This document shows positions 8,158-17,518 of a stretch of 40,434 bases of DNA, one piece after another. A program made the position numbers and the translations under genes. Origin of the DNA: an uncultured bacterium (GTDB taxonomy: Bacteria > Hydrogenedentota > Hydrogenedentia > Hydrogenedentales > Hydrogenedentaceae). The notes beneath the pieces are model-generated. The model searched no databases. It saw only the letters and a list, made by a program, of their open reading frames with translations, and was not told the DNA's origin. The stretch covers positions 1 to 40,434 of the forward strand of contig CAKZKR010000083.1 in assembly GCA_937124615.1 (NCBI GenBank), given 5' to 3'. The stretch's first letter is position 1, and each line of letters starts with the position of its first letter.

Positions 8158-10256
8158 TGAACGATACAAACACGGGACCTGTTCGGGGGGAATTTCGCTG
8201 GTACGAAGGATTGGCCATTTGCCTTTCCATGATAGGGGTCCAGTTATGCAGTGAGGTAATTAACCAGTGGGGGCTTTATTTTTATTCTCCGTCGGGCGGT
8301 GTCGGTAGAACTGTCTATGTATCTATTGGTCTCGTCGGATACATATTCATAATCGGCACATTCTGGGATGCTTTTAGTAGTCCCCTTGTAGGTGCATTAT
8401 CGGATAAAACATCAACCCGACCCGGTCGATGGCGAATCGTCCCGATATACGGCCGACGCCGACCTTATATCTTTTTCGGTGCCTTATTAATGGTATTCAC
8501 CATGACCGGTTTTTGGTTCCCTCCGATAGGGCATACTTCTTTTCTGAATTTTGTTTACGGAACGGTTTTATTGTGTGCTCATTGGACTCTCTTTTCAGTG
8601 GCCGTAATACCGCTGAACGCATTAGGACCTGAAATTGCCCGGTCTGAATCGGCACGAGTTGCATTAGGAACATGGACCGCGGTAGGAATGATTGTAGGAT
8701 TAGCATTGGCAAACGCTTTACCGGGTGTATTAATTTCAGAACTTGACCCGTCACGAGTGGAAAGTCACTTAAGTATTGTTTTAAATAAAGAAACGAATTC
8801 CAACAGCCCCCGTGGAACAATTGAAAAATGGTTGCAGTCGTGGGCTCTGGAAAATAAAATCCCAGAAGAGATTGTGGATGAAACCAATAAATCAACATTC
8901 AAAATCCGGGGCCGTTTGTTTGAAGAATTGCAAGAAAGAAGTATTAATCAGGGAATAGAGAGGATTTTTCATAATTTAAGCATTTATGAATTTCAGAAAT
9001 TACCTCGTAAAGCATTCCGAGCAATACAAGTATCCACAAATTTAACGACTAAAGATATTTATGAAAAATTACAGTTAGAGGTCTATGAATATTTAAAACT
9101 ATGGAATTCAAAATTTATAGATATACAAAATGAGCACTCTATAAATAAGATAAACATCCATTCAAAACTTCTGGAATCACTCGAAGAAACCGACATTTTA
9201 ACAGCAAGTTTGAAAAATAAAGAAATTTCATTACAGGGAGAAACCTTATCGGTTATCTCTGACAACCCTTTCTCAGAAGGAGAAATTGGAGAGATTCGGG
9301 ACCATCTCCTCCGTTCCATATTAAAAAAACATCTTATTGTATCTTCTCAGGAAGATCGCAACAACATCATTGTTATTTTTTCAAAATCTTTATCCAGTGT
9401 GCTTGCTCTTGCAGGCATTTATGATTCACTTCAAGATAGTAATATTGCAGATGTAATATGGGTCGGTGAAAGTTTTTCGCCGACCGGGTATCGCAGAGTT
9501 GCAACCGTTTTTGCTATCATCTCTTTTATCCTATTTCTCCTGCCAGTAATTTGTATCCGCGAGCGTTACGATTCGGAAGCCATACAAAGTGAGCCATTAC
9601 CATGGGGACAGGGACTGAAAGATGCTCTGCGAAACAAGCCGTTCATGATTTACGCGTGGTCCTTTTTCCTGTTCACAATCGGTTTTTTAGCGGTTCAGCG
9701 AGTTCTCCCTTACTGGGCAGAATTGGGTCTGGATGGCGATGAAAGCACAATAACCTTCCTATTGATACCCTTTATCCTGGTAGCAATTTTATCCTATGCA
9801 GTAATCCCTATTGTAGCAAGATATTTGCATATGAAATGGCTCATGTTTATTGCACTGGGGATTATCGCATCAGGAATGCCTTTTCTATATGTTATTGGAA
9901 GATTGAATGTGGATTTTACCGTTCGAACAATTCTGGGGATGGTATTATTCGGTTATTGTGGTATCGGACAGGCTATTATATATGTAATGATGATACCTAT
10001 GTTAGGGGATATTATCGACTATGATGAGAAATTTTCAGGAGAACGCAGGGAGGCTGTTTATAATGGGCTCAGTGCATTCATCTGGAAAGCATCTATGGCG
10101 GGTTCTATCTGGTTAGCATCTCAATCTATGAGTTTATGGGGTAACTCAATTGAACAGTATACGGGTGTTTTGCTGGTAGGGCCTTTTGCAGGTATTTTTG
10201 GATTATTAGGGATGATACTCATTTCGTTTTACCCATCCCATTGGAGGAAAGAATGA
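8157..10256 (+). CDS. MFS sugar symporter-like protein (GPH/SUT type) with large insertion
   Basis: A 699-residue membrane protein, much longer than the roughly 450-500 of the family. TM1 to TM5 lie in about 15-193. The loop SDKTSTRPGRWR...GRRRPY (82-104) is the cytoplasmic TM2-TM3 signature of glycoside-pentoside-hexuronide and sucrose symporters. The second half from about 446 has the remaining TM helices and the conserved GDIIDYDE-type segment. Residues about 194-445 form a polar, helix-rich insertion between TM5 and TM6, on the outer face by standard MFS topology; I recognise no domain in it. Translation is coupled to glgC (ATAATGA). The neighbour suggests uptake of a glucose-containing sugar, but the substrate is unknown. 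Confidence 0.8.
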   Translation: MNDTNTGPVRGEFRWYEGLAICLSMIGVQLCSEVINQWGLYFYSPSGGVGRTVYVSIGLVGYIFIIGTFWDAFSSPLVGALSDKTSTRPGRWRIVPIYGRRRPYIFFGALLMVFTMTGFWFPPIGHTSFLNFVYGTVLLCAHWTLFSVAVIPLNALGPEIARSESARVALGTWTAVGMIVGLALANALPGVLISELDPSRVESHLSIVLNKETNSNSPRGTIEKWLQSWALENKIPEEIVDETNKSTFKIRGRLFEELQERSINQGIERIFHNLSIYEFQKLPRKAFRAIQVSTNLTTKDIYEKLQLEVYEYLKLWNSKFIDIQNEHSINKINIHSKLLESLEETDILTASLKNKEISLQGETLSVISDNPFSEGEIGEIRDHLLRSILKKHLIVSSQEDRNNIIVIFSKSLSSVLALAGIYDSLQDSNIADVIWVGESFSPTGYRRVATVFAIISFILFLLPVICIRERYDSEAIQSEPLPWGQGLKDALRNKPFMIYAWSFFLFTIGFLAVQRVLPYWAELGLDGDESTITFLLIPFILVAILSYAVIPIVARYLHMKWLMFIALGIIASGMPFLYVIGRLNVDFTVRTILGMVLFGYCGIGQAIIYVMMIPMLGDIIDYDEKFSGERREAVYNGLSAFIWKASMAGSIWLASQSMSLWGNSIEQYTGVLLVGPFAGIFGLLGMILISFYPSHWRKE

Positions 10257-10264
10257 CCCCACCT

Positions 10265-10291
10265 GTCGGACTCGTCAGACTCGTCGGACTT
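10265..10291. repeat. Three tandem 9-bp repeats spanning the 3' end of a gene
   Basis: GTCGGACTC, GTCAGACTC and GTCGGACTT follow one another directly at 10265-10291. They lie in the 18-bp space between convergent genes and run into the last codons and stop of the GT4 gene. They are GC-rich against AT-rich surroundings. They look like slippage-prone tandem units, not a CRISPR array, as there are no spacers. Confidence 0.55.
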
Positions 10292-11516
10292 TCCCCAGCA
10301 CCCAGGAAAAAACCTTCAAATAATCCTTCGCATTTTCCTTCCTTGTAAAATGAGCCAGAACATATTCCCTTCCCTTTTTCCCAAATACTTCCCTCAATTC
10401 CGGATTTTGAATCATTTGTAAAAGAGCCGTGGTGTAAGCCTCCACATTTTCCGGTTCTACGGCAATCCCGGCCCCCGATTGTTCTAAAATCTCTCGGGCT
10501 TGCCCCTCCGCACCCAACAATACAGGTCTTTCACAAGCCATAATCTCAAACATCTTGGAAGGTATATTAAAACGGAATACATTTCTCTTTTTTAGCGGAA
10601 CAAGGCAAATATCCGAAGAGGAATACCAATCCGGCATATCTTGTTTTTTCACAGGAGGATAAAATTCTGTATTCATCAGCTTTTTTTCTTTTGCTATGGA
10701 AATCAGTCGTTCACGGTCTGCTCCCGCACCCACAAACACAAAAATAACATCGGCATTGTCTTTGACTTTTTCTGCAACCTGTAAAACCGTTTCTAAACCC
10801 TGTGAAAGTCCCATTGTCCCAATGTAAAGAACCACTATCTTTGATATATCCCAACCCTTTTCCTGACGGATTTGCTTTCCACCGTCTGTGGGCTTGAAAA
10901 ACTCCTCATCAATCCCATTTGGAATCGTAAAAATTTTATCCTCACCAAAACCGCGCCGGGCTATTTCACGAGACATAGCAGGGGCTATCGTAACAATGGC
11001 CCTCGCATGACGATAGAGAAAAGATTCTAATGAAGAAAGTAAATATATTATAAAACGATTTTTTATCACACCTAAATCAATAATTTGAGCCGGCCAGAGG
11101 TCGCGTATCTCAAGTACAAACGGTTTCCACTTAAAAAGGGAAACAATATATCCCGCCAGACCGCATAACATCTGTGGAGAAGTTGCAACAACCACATCAC
11201 ATTTACCAGCGAAAAGGATAGCAACAAAAATAGAAGAAATCATGTAAGTGAGAAATGCAATACTTCGTTTTACAACACCTCGATTTGGCGTTGTATATAT
11301 CCATCCCCGCAAAACATGAACCCCATCCCAGTTTTCACGAACCAACCACTTCCCTCGATATTCAGGAGGAACAACGCCATCGGGATGGTTGGGTAGTCCA
11401 CATACAACAGTGACTTCATGTCCCTCCTGAACCCAGCATTTTGCATGCTCATAAGTGCGGGCAGAAGGAGCACCCATCTCCGGCGGAAAATATTGACATA
11501 AAAAAAGAATTTTCAT
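10275..11516 (-). CDS. Family 4 (GT-B) glycosyltransferase
   Basis: A 413-residue cytoplasmic or membrane-associated glycosyltransferase, similar in form to WbuB-type GT4 enzymes. The N-terminal domain begins MKILFLCQYFPPEMGAPSAR; a hydrophobic stretch near 85-105 and another near 120-130 may touch the membrane. The nucleotide-sugar domain contains PNGIDEEFF and, near the C-terminus, the EX7E-type region FEIMACERPVLLG...AREIL. It probably adds a sugar during polysaccharide or lipid-linked glycan assembly. It stands alone, convergent with the MFS gene, with no SD sequence obvious before the ATG and a 374-bp upstream gap likely to hold its promoter. Donor and acceptor cannot be told. Confidence 0.88.
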   Translation of the reverse strand: MKILFLCQYFPPEMGAPSARTYEHAKCWVQEGHEVTVVCGLPNHPDGVVPPEYRGKWLVRENWDGVHVLRGWIYTTPNRGVVKRSIAFLTYMISSIFVAILFAGKCDVVVATSPQMLCGLAGYIVSLFKWKPFVLEIRDLWPAQIIDLGVIKNRFIIYLLSSLESFLYRHARAIVTIAPAMSREIARRGFGEDKIFTIPNGIDEEFFKPTDGGKQIRQEKGWDISKIVVLYIGTMGLSQGLETVLQVAEKVKDNADVIFVFVGAGADRERLISIAKEKKLMNTEFYPPVKKQDMPDWYSSSDICLVPLKKRNVFRFNIPSKMFEIMACERPVLLGAEGQAREILEQSGAGIAVEPENVEAYTTALLQMIQNPELREVFGKKGREYVLAHFTRKENAKDYLKVFSWVLGKVRRV

Positions 11517-11890
11517 GAGAAATTACTAATTTTTTCTTTCATTTTTTAGTATATTCTACAACTTTATCCTACACCATTTCATAGACGGGTCTTATTTTAA
11601 CATTCCTGCAAAAGATATTCATATCCGAATAGAGGACATTTTCCCCCGATTTAATAAAAATAGTTTTTACTTGGAAGAGAAAATCCATTTTATTTTTAGA
11701 CAATTCTATGTTCGATGTATTTATCTTATTTCACTATATAAGTTGTTTTATATTATTTCATATACCTATTCCTTTAAATATTTAAGTGCTAAAGTGATAT
11801 AAATTTAATCAAAGAGAATTGTAACCAATTGAAGTAAAAAATAAAGGGATGAGTTATACACGATGCTTCCCGGGCAGGGGACCCTTTTTA
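11517..11890. other. Gene-free AT-rich intergenic region
   Basis: A 374-bp gap between two genes that both read on the minus strand: apbE ends at its right edge and the GT4 gene starts at its left. It is strongly AT-rich except for a short GC-rich patch near 11872-11883 (CCCGGGCAGGGG). It should contain the end of the nqr-apbE transcript and the GT4 promoter, but I could not define either with confidence, and I see no conserved coding or RNA structure. Confidence 0.6.
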
Positions 11891-12970
11891 TTATTTAAAA
11901 GATTGTATGATTTGTTTCCAGGCAGAGGTGGGTTGTTCTTTGAATTGTGTCTCATTCATAGGATAGATGAATAGTGCAGGAATAGCATTTTCTTCAGCGA
12001 AACGGAATCCTTCATCCCTACCCATAACCATAAAGGCTGTAGCATAAGCGTCGGCATAGGCACAGGAGGGATGGATAACACTAACTGAAGCAATGGTATT
12101 GGGAACAGGATAACCTGTATGCGGATCTATTTCGTGAGAATATTTTTTATTTTCCCAAATATAAAAATTGCGGTAGTTTCCCGAAGTGGCCATGGATTGG
12201 TCTTTGAGTTTTATGGCAAGAAAAGTGGAACGCTCCATTGAAACAGGTCGTTCAATTCCAATGTTCCATAGTGTTCCGGGGTATTTTTCTCCTTTTACAC
12301 GAACTTCTCCACCCACTTCAACCATGTAATTTGCAAAGGAATTTTCGTCTAATAATTCCGCAACTTTATCTACCGCATATCCTTTCGCTACTGCGGAGAA
12401 ATCACATTGTATCTCGGGGTTCTGTTTTTTTATCCCTTCAGGAAGGATTTCTATTTTCTGGTAATCTACATTTTTTAATATTTCTTCAACTTGTTCTTTT
12501 GTGGGGGGGTGCTCAATGGATTTTGGTCCAAATCCCCAAATCTCAACAAGAGGGAAAACCGTAATATCCAGTGCACCACCTGTCTGTTTGGCTATTTCTT
12601 GAGAAATCTCAAATATTTCCCTTGTCTCTTTTGAAACAGGAAAGGGAGCCTCTCCTTTATATTGATTAAATTGACTTAATTCTGAATCAAGTTTATAGGT
12701 GGACATTAATTGGTCTATTTTTGAAAGACAAGCATGAATTTTTTCTCCCATCCCTTCGGGGAGAATTTGTTCTTTTGACAAAATAATTTTTACCTGATAG
12801 GTAGTCCCCATAATGTCCCCAGAAAATGAGAACAAATTATATGGTGGGACTCTGGTAGAACAGGAAACAAGTAGGAGTAAAATAAAAACTTCTCCACACC
12901 GAAAAATGAGGAGAAGTTTTTTTATACTCTCAATAATACTTTTATCTTTATCCGAAGTTATCGTAAGCAA
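11891..12970 (-). CDS. apbE: FAD:protein FMN transferase ApbE, lipoprotein form
   Basis: A 359-residue ApbE-family flavin transferase with an N-terminal hydrophobic segment and lipobox LVSC (Cys37), so it should be anchored facing the periplasm. Family motifs are GTTYQV (55-60), [12 protein letters not shown] (190-201), VEVGGEV (217-223), DPHTGYP (282-288) and ADAYATAF (306-313), whose D307 and T311 sit at the Mg2+ site. It transfers FMN from FAD to a threonine in the SGAT motifs of NqrB and NqrC, both encoded upstream in this operon. The start is a TTG inside the nqrF 3' end (23-bp overlap), supported by GAGGA 8 nt upstream. No ATG offers a better fit, so nqrF-apbE translation is probably coupled. 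Confidence 0.93.
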   Translation of the reverse strand: MLTITSDKDKSIIESIKKLLLIFRCGEVFILLLLVSCSTRVPPYNLFSFSGDIMGTTYQVKIILSKEQILPEGMGEKIHACLSKIDQLMSTYKLDSELSQFNQYKGEAPFPVSKETREIFEISQEIAKQTGGALDITVFPLVEIWGFGPKSIEHPPTKEQVEEILKNVDYQKIEILPEGIKKQNPEIQCDFSAVAKGYAVDKVAELLDENSFANYMVEVGGEVRVKGEKYPGTLWNIGIERPVSMERSTFLAIKLKDQSMATSGNYRNFYIWENKKYSHEIDPHTGYPVPNTIASVSVIHPSCAYADAYATAFMVMGRDEGFRFAEENAIPALFIYPMNETQFKEQPTSAWKQIIQSFK

Positions 12971-14171
12971 TCATTTCATCCTCAACACCTAAACTATGAA
13001 GCATGTTCAAACAAGCAGACAACATAAGTGGAGGTCCGCATATATAATATTCAATATCTTCTGGTGCGGGATGGTTTTTCAAGTATTCATCGTGGAGTAC
13101 TTGATGAATAAACCCTGTAAGTCCCGTCCAGTTATCTTCGGGTAGGGGTTCAGAAAGGGCAATATACCAGCGGAAATTCTCATTTTCTCTTTGTATCATA
13201 TTAAAGTCATCTTCGTAGAAGATTTCCCGCTTGCTTCGGGCCCCATACCAGAAAGTTACTTTACGCTTTGTTTTTAGGCGTTTAAATTGGTCGAATATAT
13301 GTGAACGCATCGGAGCCATACCCGCACCTCCACCAATGAAACACATTTCGCGGTCGGTCTCTTTTGCGAAAAACTCACCAAAGGGTCCAGAAATGGTTAC
13401 TTCATCGCCGGGTTTTAAATTAAAAATATAGGAGGACATGAGGCCGGGGGGTATTCCTTTCGCATTGGGGGGAGGTAAAGCAATACGCACATTGAGCATA
13501 ATAATCCCTTTTTCGTCGGGATAGTTTGCCATAGAATAGGCCCGGGTTACTGGCTCGTCATTGGTGGCAATGATGTCCCATAATTTGAACCTGTCCCATA
13601 CATCTCGGAATTGGGGTTCAATATCAAAATCTTTGTAAAAAATCTTATAAGGGGGACATTGAATCTGAATATATCCGCCGGCACGGAAAGGAACCTCCTC
13701 TCCTTCAGGCAATTGTAAAACCAATTCTTTAATAAATGTGGCCACACTACGATTGGACTTAACTTTACACTGCCATTGACGAACTTCGAAAACTTCGGGA
13801 GGTAATTCGATTTTCATATCTTGCTTTACTTTTACCTGACATGCAAGGCGGTACCCTTTTTTTGCTAATCCACGGTTGATATGCGTCTGTTCTGTTGGAA
13901 GTAATGAACCACCACCCTCTTGAACGACAACTTTGCAAACACCACAACTTCCTTTTCCACCACAAGCCGAAGGAATAAAAATTTTCTGGTTTGCCAGTGT
14001 TTCTAGAAGAGTCCCGCCGACAGGCGCGGTTATTGCTTTATTCGGGTCATCATTGACAATAATTTTTACATTACCGGAGGTTACTAATTTTGCTTTTGCA
14101 ATCATTAACAAAATAGCCAGCGTTAACACAATTAATGAGAACATCAACATTCCAAGCAATACTGTTTGCAT
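12948..14171 (-). CDS. nqrF: Na+-translocating NADH:quinone reductase subunit F
   Basis: A 407-residue NADH-oxidising subunit. One N-terminal transmembrane helix (about 3-26) is followed by a 2Fe-2S ferredoxin domain with Cys70, Cys76, Cys79 and Cys111, the same spacing as in Vibrio NqrF. Then come a ferredoxin-reductase FAD domain (RAYSMANYP) and an NAD domain ([23 protein letters not shown]). The C-terminus AYDNFG is typical. It feeds electrons from NADH through FAD and the 2Fe-2S centre into the membrane subunits. It is 56 bp after nqrE and has AAGGA 9 nt before the ATG. Confidence 0.97.
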   Translation of the reverse strand: MQTVLLGMLMFSLIVLTLAILLMIAKAKLVTSGNVKIIVNDDPNKAITAPVGGTLLETLANQKIFIPSACGGKGSCGVCKVVVQEGGGSLLPTEQTHINRGLAKKGYRLACQVKVKQDMKIELPPEVFEVRQWQCKVKSNRSVATFIKELVLQLPEGEEVPFRAGGYIQIQCPPYKIFYKDFDIEPQFRDVWDRFKLWDIIATNDEPVTRAYSMANYPDEKGIIMLNVRIALPPPNAKGIPPGLMSSYIFNLKPGDEVTISGPFGEFFAKETDREMCFIGGGAGMAPMRSHIFDQFKRLKTKRKVTFWYGARSKREIFYEDDFNMIQRENENFRWYIALSEPLPEDNWTGLTGFIHQVLHDEYLKNHPAPEDIEYYICGPPLMLSACLNMLHSLGVEDEMIAYDNFG

Positions 14172-14227
14172 GCTTGTAAATCCTTAATCCTTGAGTTTAT
14201 TCAAATTAAATGTTACCTTGTTCATCT

Positions 14228-14845
14228 TTATAATTGAATCCCTGAGAATGCAAGGAAACCCAGAGCCATCAAACCGGTTAGAATAAAAGCAAGTCCTAAC
14301 CCTCTTAAGCCCGCAGGAACATTGCTATATCTTAATTTCTCTCGTATAGCAGCCATACCTATAACGGCTAAGGCCCATCCGATGCCGGAGCCAATTGCAA
14401 AAACTACTGAATCTCCAAAAGCATAATCCCTCTGCTCCATGAAAAGTGCTGCGCCCAATATGGCACAGTTCACCGCAATTAATGGTAAGAATATCCCCAG
14501 GGCAGAGTATAAAGTCGGGACAAAACGATCTAAGAACATTTCCACCAATTGCACCAGCGCAGCGATAGAACCAATATAAGCAAGGAAACTCAAAAAGCTA
14601 AGGTCAACATTGGCAAGACCGGGGTGTATCCAGGCCATAGCTCCTTCACGGAGTAAATAATTGAAAATAAGGTTGCTTGTAACAACTGCAAGCACGAGCA
14701 CAAAAATAACAGCGATGCCCAAACCTATAGCAGTCTCTACTTTCCGAGATACCGCCATAAAGGAACACATCCCCAGGAAAAAAGCCAATGCCATATTTTC
14801 AATAAAAGCACTTTTTATAAACAATGCCATGTAATGTTCTATCAT
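14228..14845 (-). CDS. nqrE: Na+-translocating NADH:quinone reductase subunit E
   Basis: A 205-residue polytopic protein with six predicted membrane helices, close to the 198 of Vibrio NqrE. Cys27 (FLGMC) and Cys127 (AVNCAILG) match the two NqrE cysteines that, with two from NqrD, hold the intramembrane iron-sulfur centre. Helices with inverted topology relative to NqrD are usual in this pair. The AAGGAG that serves as its ribosome site is formed by the final codons of nqrD, and the genes are 7 bp apart. NqrE rather than RnfA is supported by the complete nqr gene order. Confidence 0.96.
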   Translation of the reverse strand: MIEHYMALFIKSAFIENMALAFFLGMCSFMAVSRKVETAIGLGIAVIFVLVLAVVTSNLIFNYLLREGAMAWIHPGLANVDLSFLSFLAYIGSIAALVQLVEMFLDRFVPTLYSALGIFLPLIAVNCAILGAALFMEQRDYAFGDSVVFAIGSGIGWALAVIGMAAIREKLRYSNVPAGLRGLGLAFILTGLMALGFLAFSGIQL

Positions 14846-14852
14846 TTTATCT

Positions 14853-15488
14853 TTACTCCTTCTCTTGCTGTTCAGGTTTCCATACTCGAAGTAGCCAGAT
14901 AAGTATCGCTATTATAAATAGGGCTCCCGGTGCCATAAGTAGCAATCCATTGGGATTATACCAACCCCCTTCGTTAATGGTCTTCAATACGGTGTATCCC
15001 AAAATTTTACCCGAGCCAAATAATTCGCGGAAAAAACCTAATATAATCAGTATCATACTATATCCCAGGCCATTCCCGATTCCGTCCAGGAAACTTTCCC
15101 ATGGGGGATTTTGCATTGCGTATGCTTCTGCACGACCCATAACGATACAGTTTGTAATAATCAATCCTACAAAAACAGACAATTGTTTGCTGATGGCTGG
15201 GACAAATGCTTTCAAGATTTGGTCTGCTATAATAACCAACGACGCAATTATCGTTAACTGGATAATGATACGCACATTGGTAGGGACTAAATTCCGTATC
15301 AGACTGATAGATAAGTTGGAAAAGGCTGTAACTATCGTAAGTGAGATGGCCATCACAATGGCTTTATCCAATTTCGTTGTAACAGCCAGAGCAGAGCAAA
15401 TCCCTAAAATTTGCAATGCAATAGGGTTATTATTAAATAACGGGTCGATTAATGTGGTGCGTTCTTTTTTTCCAAAAATTGCACTCAT
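14853..15488 (-). CDS. nqrD: Na+-translocating NADH:quinone reductase subunit D
   Basis: A 211-residue integral membrane subunit with six helices. Cys31 ([10 protein letters not shown]) and Cys114 ([12 protein letters not shown]) match the cysteines that share the iron-sulfur centre with NqrE. The [15 protein letters not shown] segment is a family signature, shared with RnfE. GGGAG lies 9 nt before the ATG, and only 2 bp separate it from nqrC. Confidence 0.96.
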   Translation of the reverse strand: MSAIFGKKERTTLIDPLFNNNPIALQILGICSALAVTTKLDKAIVMAISLTIVTAFSNLSISLIRNLVPTNVRIIIQLTIIASLVIIADQILKAFVPAISKQLSVFVGLIITNCIVMGRAEAYAMQNPPWESFLDGIGNGLGYSMILIILGFFRELFGSGKILGYTVLKTINEGGWYNPNGLLLMAPGALFIIAILIWLLRVWKPEQQEKE

Positions 15489-15490
15489 AT

Positions 15491-16273
15491 TTACAAACTC
15501 CCTTGTTGCTTCTTATTCTTAATGTATTTTCCATAACCACTATCACTTAACCAGAAATGAATTAAGTTTGTTACACCACGGCTGGTCATTGTAGCACCGG
15601 ACAAACCGTCAACATGGTGCGGGTCTGCATCTACAGTACCTGCCTGTCCCTTAATAACGGATAACTTTACTTCTCCGGCAGAATCGTAAACTTTTCTTCC
15701 CCTCCATAATTGACACCATCTTGGATTTTCAATTTCACCACCCAATCCCGGTGTTTCTCCATGCTCATAAAAGATAATTCCCCGGACTGTATTCAAATCT
15801 TTATCTAATGCTAAATAACCGTATAACATAGACCATAATCCACGCCCCTGAATAGGTAATATAATCTCATCTATCTGACCTTGTCGTTTCACAAAATAAA
15901 CAAAACCGTATTTGGGTATATCAACAAGTCCTGCTAAATTGGGGGGTGCTTTCTTACTTAAATTGGGGTCTTTTAGTGCTCGTTTCGGGTCGAAAGTTTC
16001 TACAGGGATGTCCGTAGCATAATCTCCCGTTTCAAAATTTACCAGCCTTGTATCAATATTCTCTTTGAATTTTTTCTGTATTCCCTCACGAGACAATTTT
16101 TCGGAATGGCTTACCAGGCCGGATACAAGAAGTATCTTATGTTGTCTGTCCAAAATTTGATTGATTTGTTGTCGTTCCTTTAATCCAACGGCCGCACTGG
16201 CTACAAGAATGGAGCAGATTCCACAAAGGACCGTCGTAAAAATTACAGTATAAAGACTTCCTTCACGCTGCAT
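15491..16273 (-). CDS. nqrC: Na+-translocating NADH:quinone reductase subunit C, FMN-bearing
   Basis: A 260-residue subunit with one N-terminal transmembrane helix (8-30) and a periplasmic FMN-binding domain. The flavinylation motif DGLSGATMT ends the region 222-230, with T228 the predicted covalent FMN site (Thr225 in Vibrio). Other family segments are [14 protein letters not shown] (143-156) and [11 protein letters not shown] (171-181). It passes electrons between the iron-sulfur centre and NqrB. It overlaps nqrB by 11 bp. ApbE for the modification is encoded at the end of the same operon. Confidence 0.97.
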   Translation of the reverse strand: MQREGSLYTVIFTTVLCGICSILVASAAVGLKERQQINQILDRQHKILLVSGLVSHSEKLSREGIQKKFKENIDTRLVNFETGDYATDIPVETFDPKRALKDPNLSKKAPPNLAGLVDIPKYGFVYFVKRQGQIDEIILPIQGRGLWSMLYGYLALDKDLNTVRGIIFYEHGETPGLGGEIENPRWCQLWRGRKVYDSAGEVKLSVIKGQAGTVDADPHHVDGLSGATMTSRGVTNLIHFWLSDSGYGKYIKNKKQQGSL

Positions 16274-17513
16274 GGCGCGCCAATCTCCTTTTAATGTTCG
16301 ATTGCATTACAAAGTAATCTGTTAACGGGGCAAAAATGTTGGCAAACAAGATTACCAACATGGTTACTTCCGGATATGCAGGGTTCACAGTCCGCAATAT
16401 GACAACAAAGACACCAATAAACAAACCATAAATCCAGCGGCCAGTATCTGTAAAGGGTGAAGAGACCGGGTCTGTTGCCATAAAGACGCCACCAAAAGCC
16501 AAACCCCCAATAGCCCAGTGCCATAAAGGTCCTGCCTGAAAAGCGGGGTTGGTTGGAGATTTATAGAGGGTTAGTAAAAGTGCGGTAATCCCCGAACCTA
16601 AAAACACACCCACAATCGTCCGCCAGGAACCTACACCGGTGTAGATCAAAACCAGAGCACCAATTAAACAGGCTATAACAGATGTCTCACCCATAGAACC
16701 TGGTTCCAGTCCGATAACCGATTCCAGCCAACTGGTAACACCATCATGTAGATTGATGGAAAAAACGCCTGAACTTTGCAGTGCTTCTACTCCCTTATCC
16801 TTCATTACAGCAAGACAGGTAGCACCACTATAGCCATCAACAGCAACCCAGACCCTATCGCCACTAATCTGGGCCGGATATGCAAAATATAAAAAAGCAC
16901 GGGCGGTTAATGCAGGATTTAATATATTCATTCCAACACCACCAAATATTTCTTTACCTATTACAACACCGAAAATTATGCCAACTGCTACCTGCCATAA
17001 CGGTATCTGCGGGGGCAATATTAACGGGAACAGAAGGCTGGTTACCAGGAAACCTTCGCTAATTTCATGTTTGCGAATGATTGCAAAGATGACCTCGCAA
17101 ATACCTCCACAGGCTAATGTAACAATGTAAATAGGGAAGAAATACAACGCTCCATAAATAATACAGGAGATTACATTTCCTGCATTGAAACTTAAGCCCA
17201 AAGCACGGAAAATCCCCGCACGCCAGCCCGGGACCTGCTCCGGGGATAATCCCATACTTTCAATTCCTAAGAAGGCCTGCAAGCCTGTGTTGTACAGAGC
17301 CATAATTACACACGGAACCAGGGCAACCACTACGGTAATCATGAGGCGTTTTAAATCAATAGCGTCTCGAAGATGTGGGGCTCCTTTAGTTACGGTTCCC
17401 GGTGTATACAGAAAGGTGTCGTTCGCTTCCCACAGAGGATAAAGCCACGCTAACTTTCCTCCGGGTTCAAATAATTTTCCTTGACGGTCTAAAATATTCC
17501 GAAGCCAACTCAT
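16263..17513 (-). CDS. nqrB: Na+-translocating NADH:quinone reductase subunit B, FMN-bearing
   Basis: A 416-residue subunit with about ten membrane helices, carrying riboflavin and FMN cofactors in characterised complexes and the main Na+ channel. The motif DGYSGAT (226-232) places covalent FMN on T232 (Thr236 in Vibrio). Signature stretches are NILNPALTARAFLYFAYPAQ (196-215) and, later, FGGVFMATDPVSSP. AAGGA lies 8 nt before the ATG. It is 5 bp after nqrA. The RnfD paralogue is excluded by gene order and by the NqrA partner. Confidence 0.97.
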   Translation of the reverse strand: MSWLRNILDRQGKLFEPGGKLAWLYPLWEANDTFLYTPGTVTKGAPHLRDAIDLKRLMITVVVALVPCVIMALYNTGLQAFLGIESMGLSPEQVPGWRAGIFRALGLSFNAGNVISCIIYGALYFFPIYIVTLACGGICEVIFAIIRKHEISEGFLVTSLLFPLILPPQIPLWQVAVGIIFGVVIGKEIFGGVGMNILNPALTARAFLYFAYPAQISGDRVWVAVDGYSGATCLAVMKDKGVEALQSSGVFSINLHDGVTSWLESVIGLEPGSMGETSVIACLIGALVLIYTGVGSWRTIVGVFLGSGITALLLTLYKSPTNPAFQAGPLWHWAIGGLAFGGVFMATDPVSSPFTDTGRWIYGLFIGVFVVILRTVNPAYPEVTMLVILFANIFAPLTDYFVMQSNIKRRLARHAA

Positions 17514-17518
17514 AATTC

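Noticed and set aside
8497-8898. A 133-codon minus-strand ORF inside the MFS gene
   Set aside because: It lies wholly antisense to a well-supported membrane protein and has no SD or family resemblance.
10265-10291. CRISPR array
   Set aside because: The three 9-bp units are directly adjacent, without spacers, and no cas genes are present.
11849-11974. Short ORF of about 41 codons preceded by AAAGGG
   Set aside because: It runs antisense into the 3' end of apbE and its product has no recognisable feature; it is likely chance.
14824-15522. A 232-codon plus-strand ORF across nqrD
   Set aside because: It is antisense to nqrD, which has clear conserved cysteines and fits the operon order.
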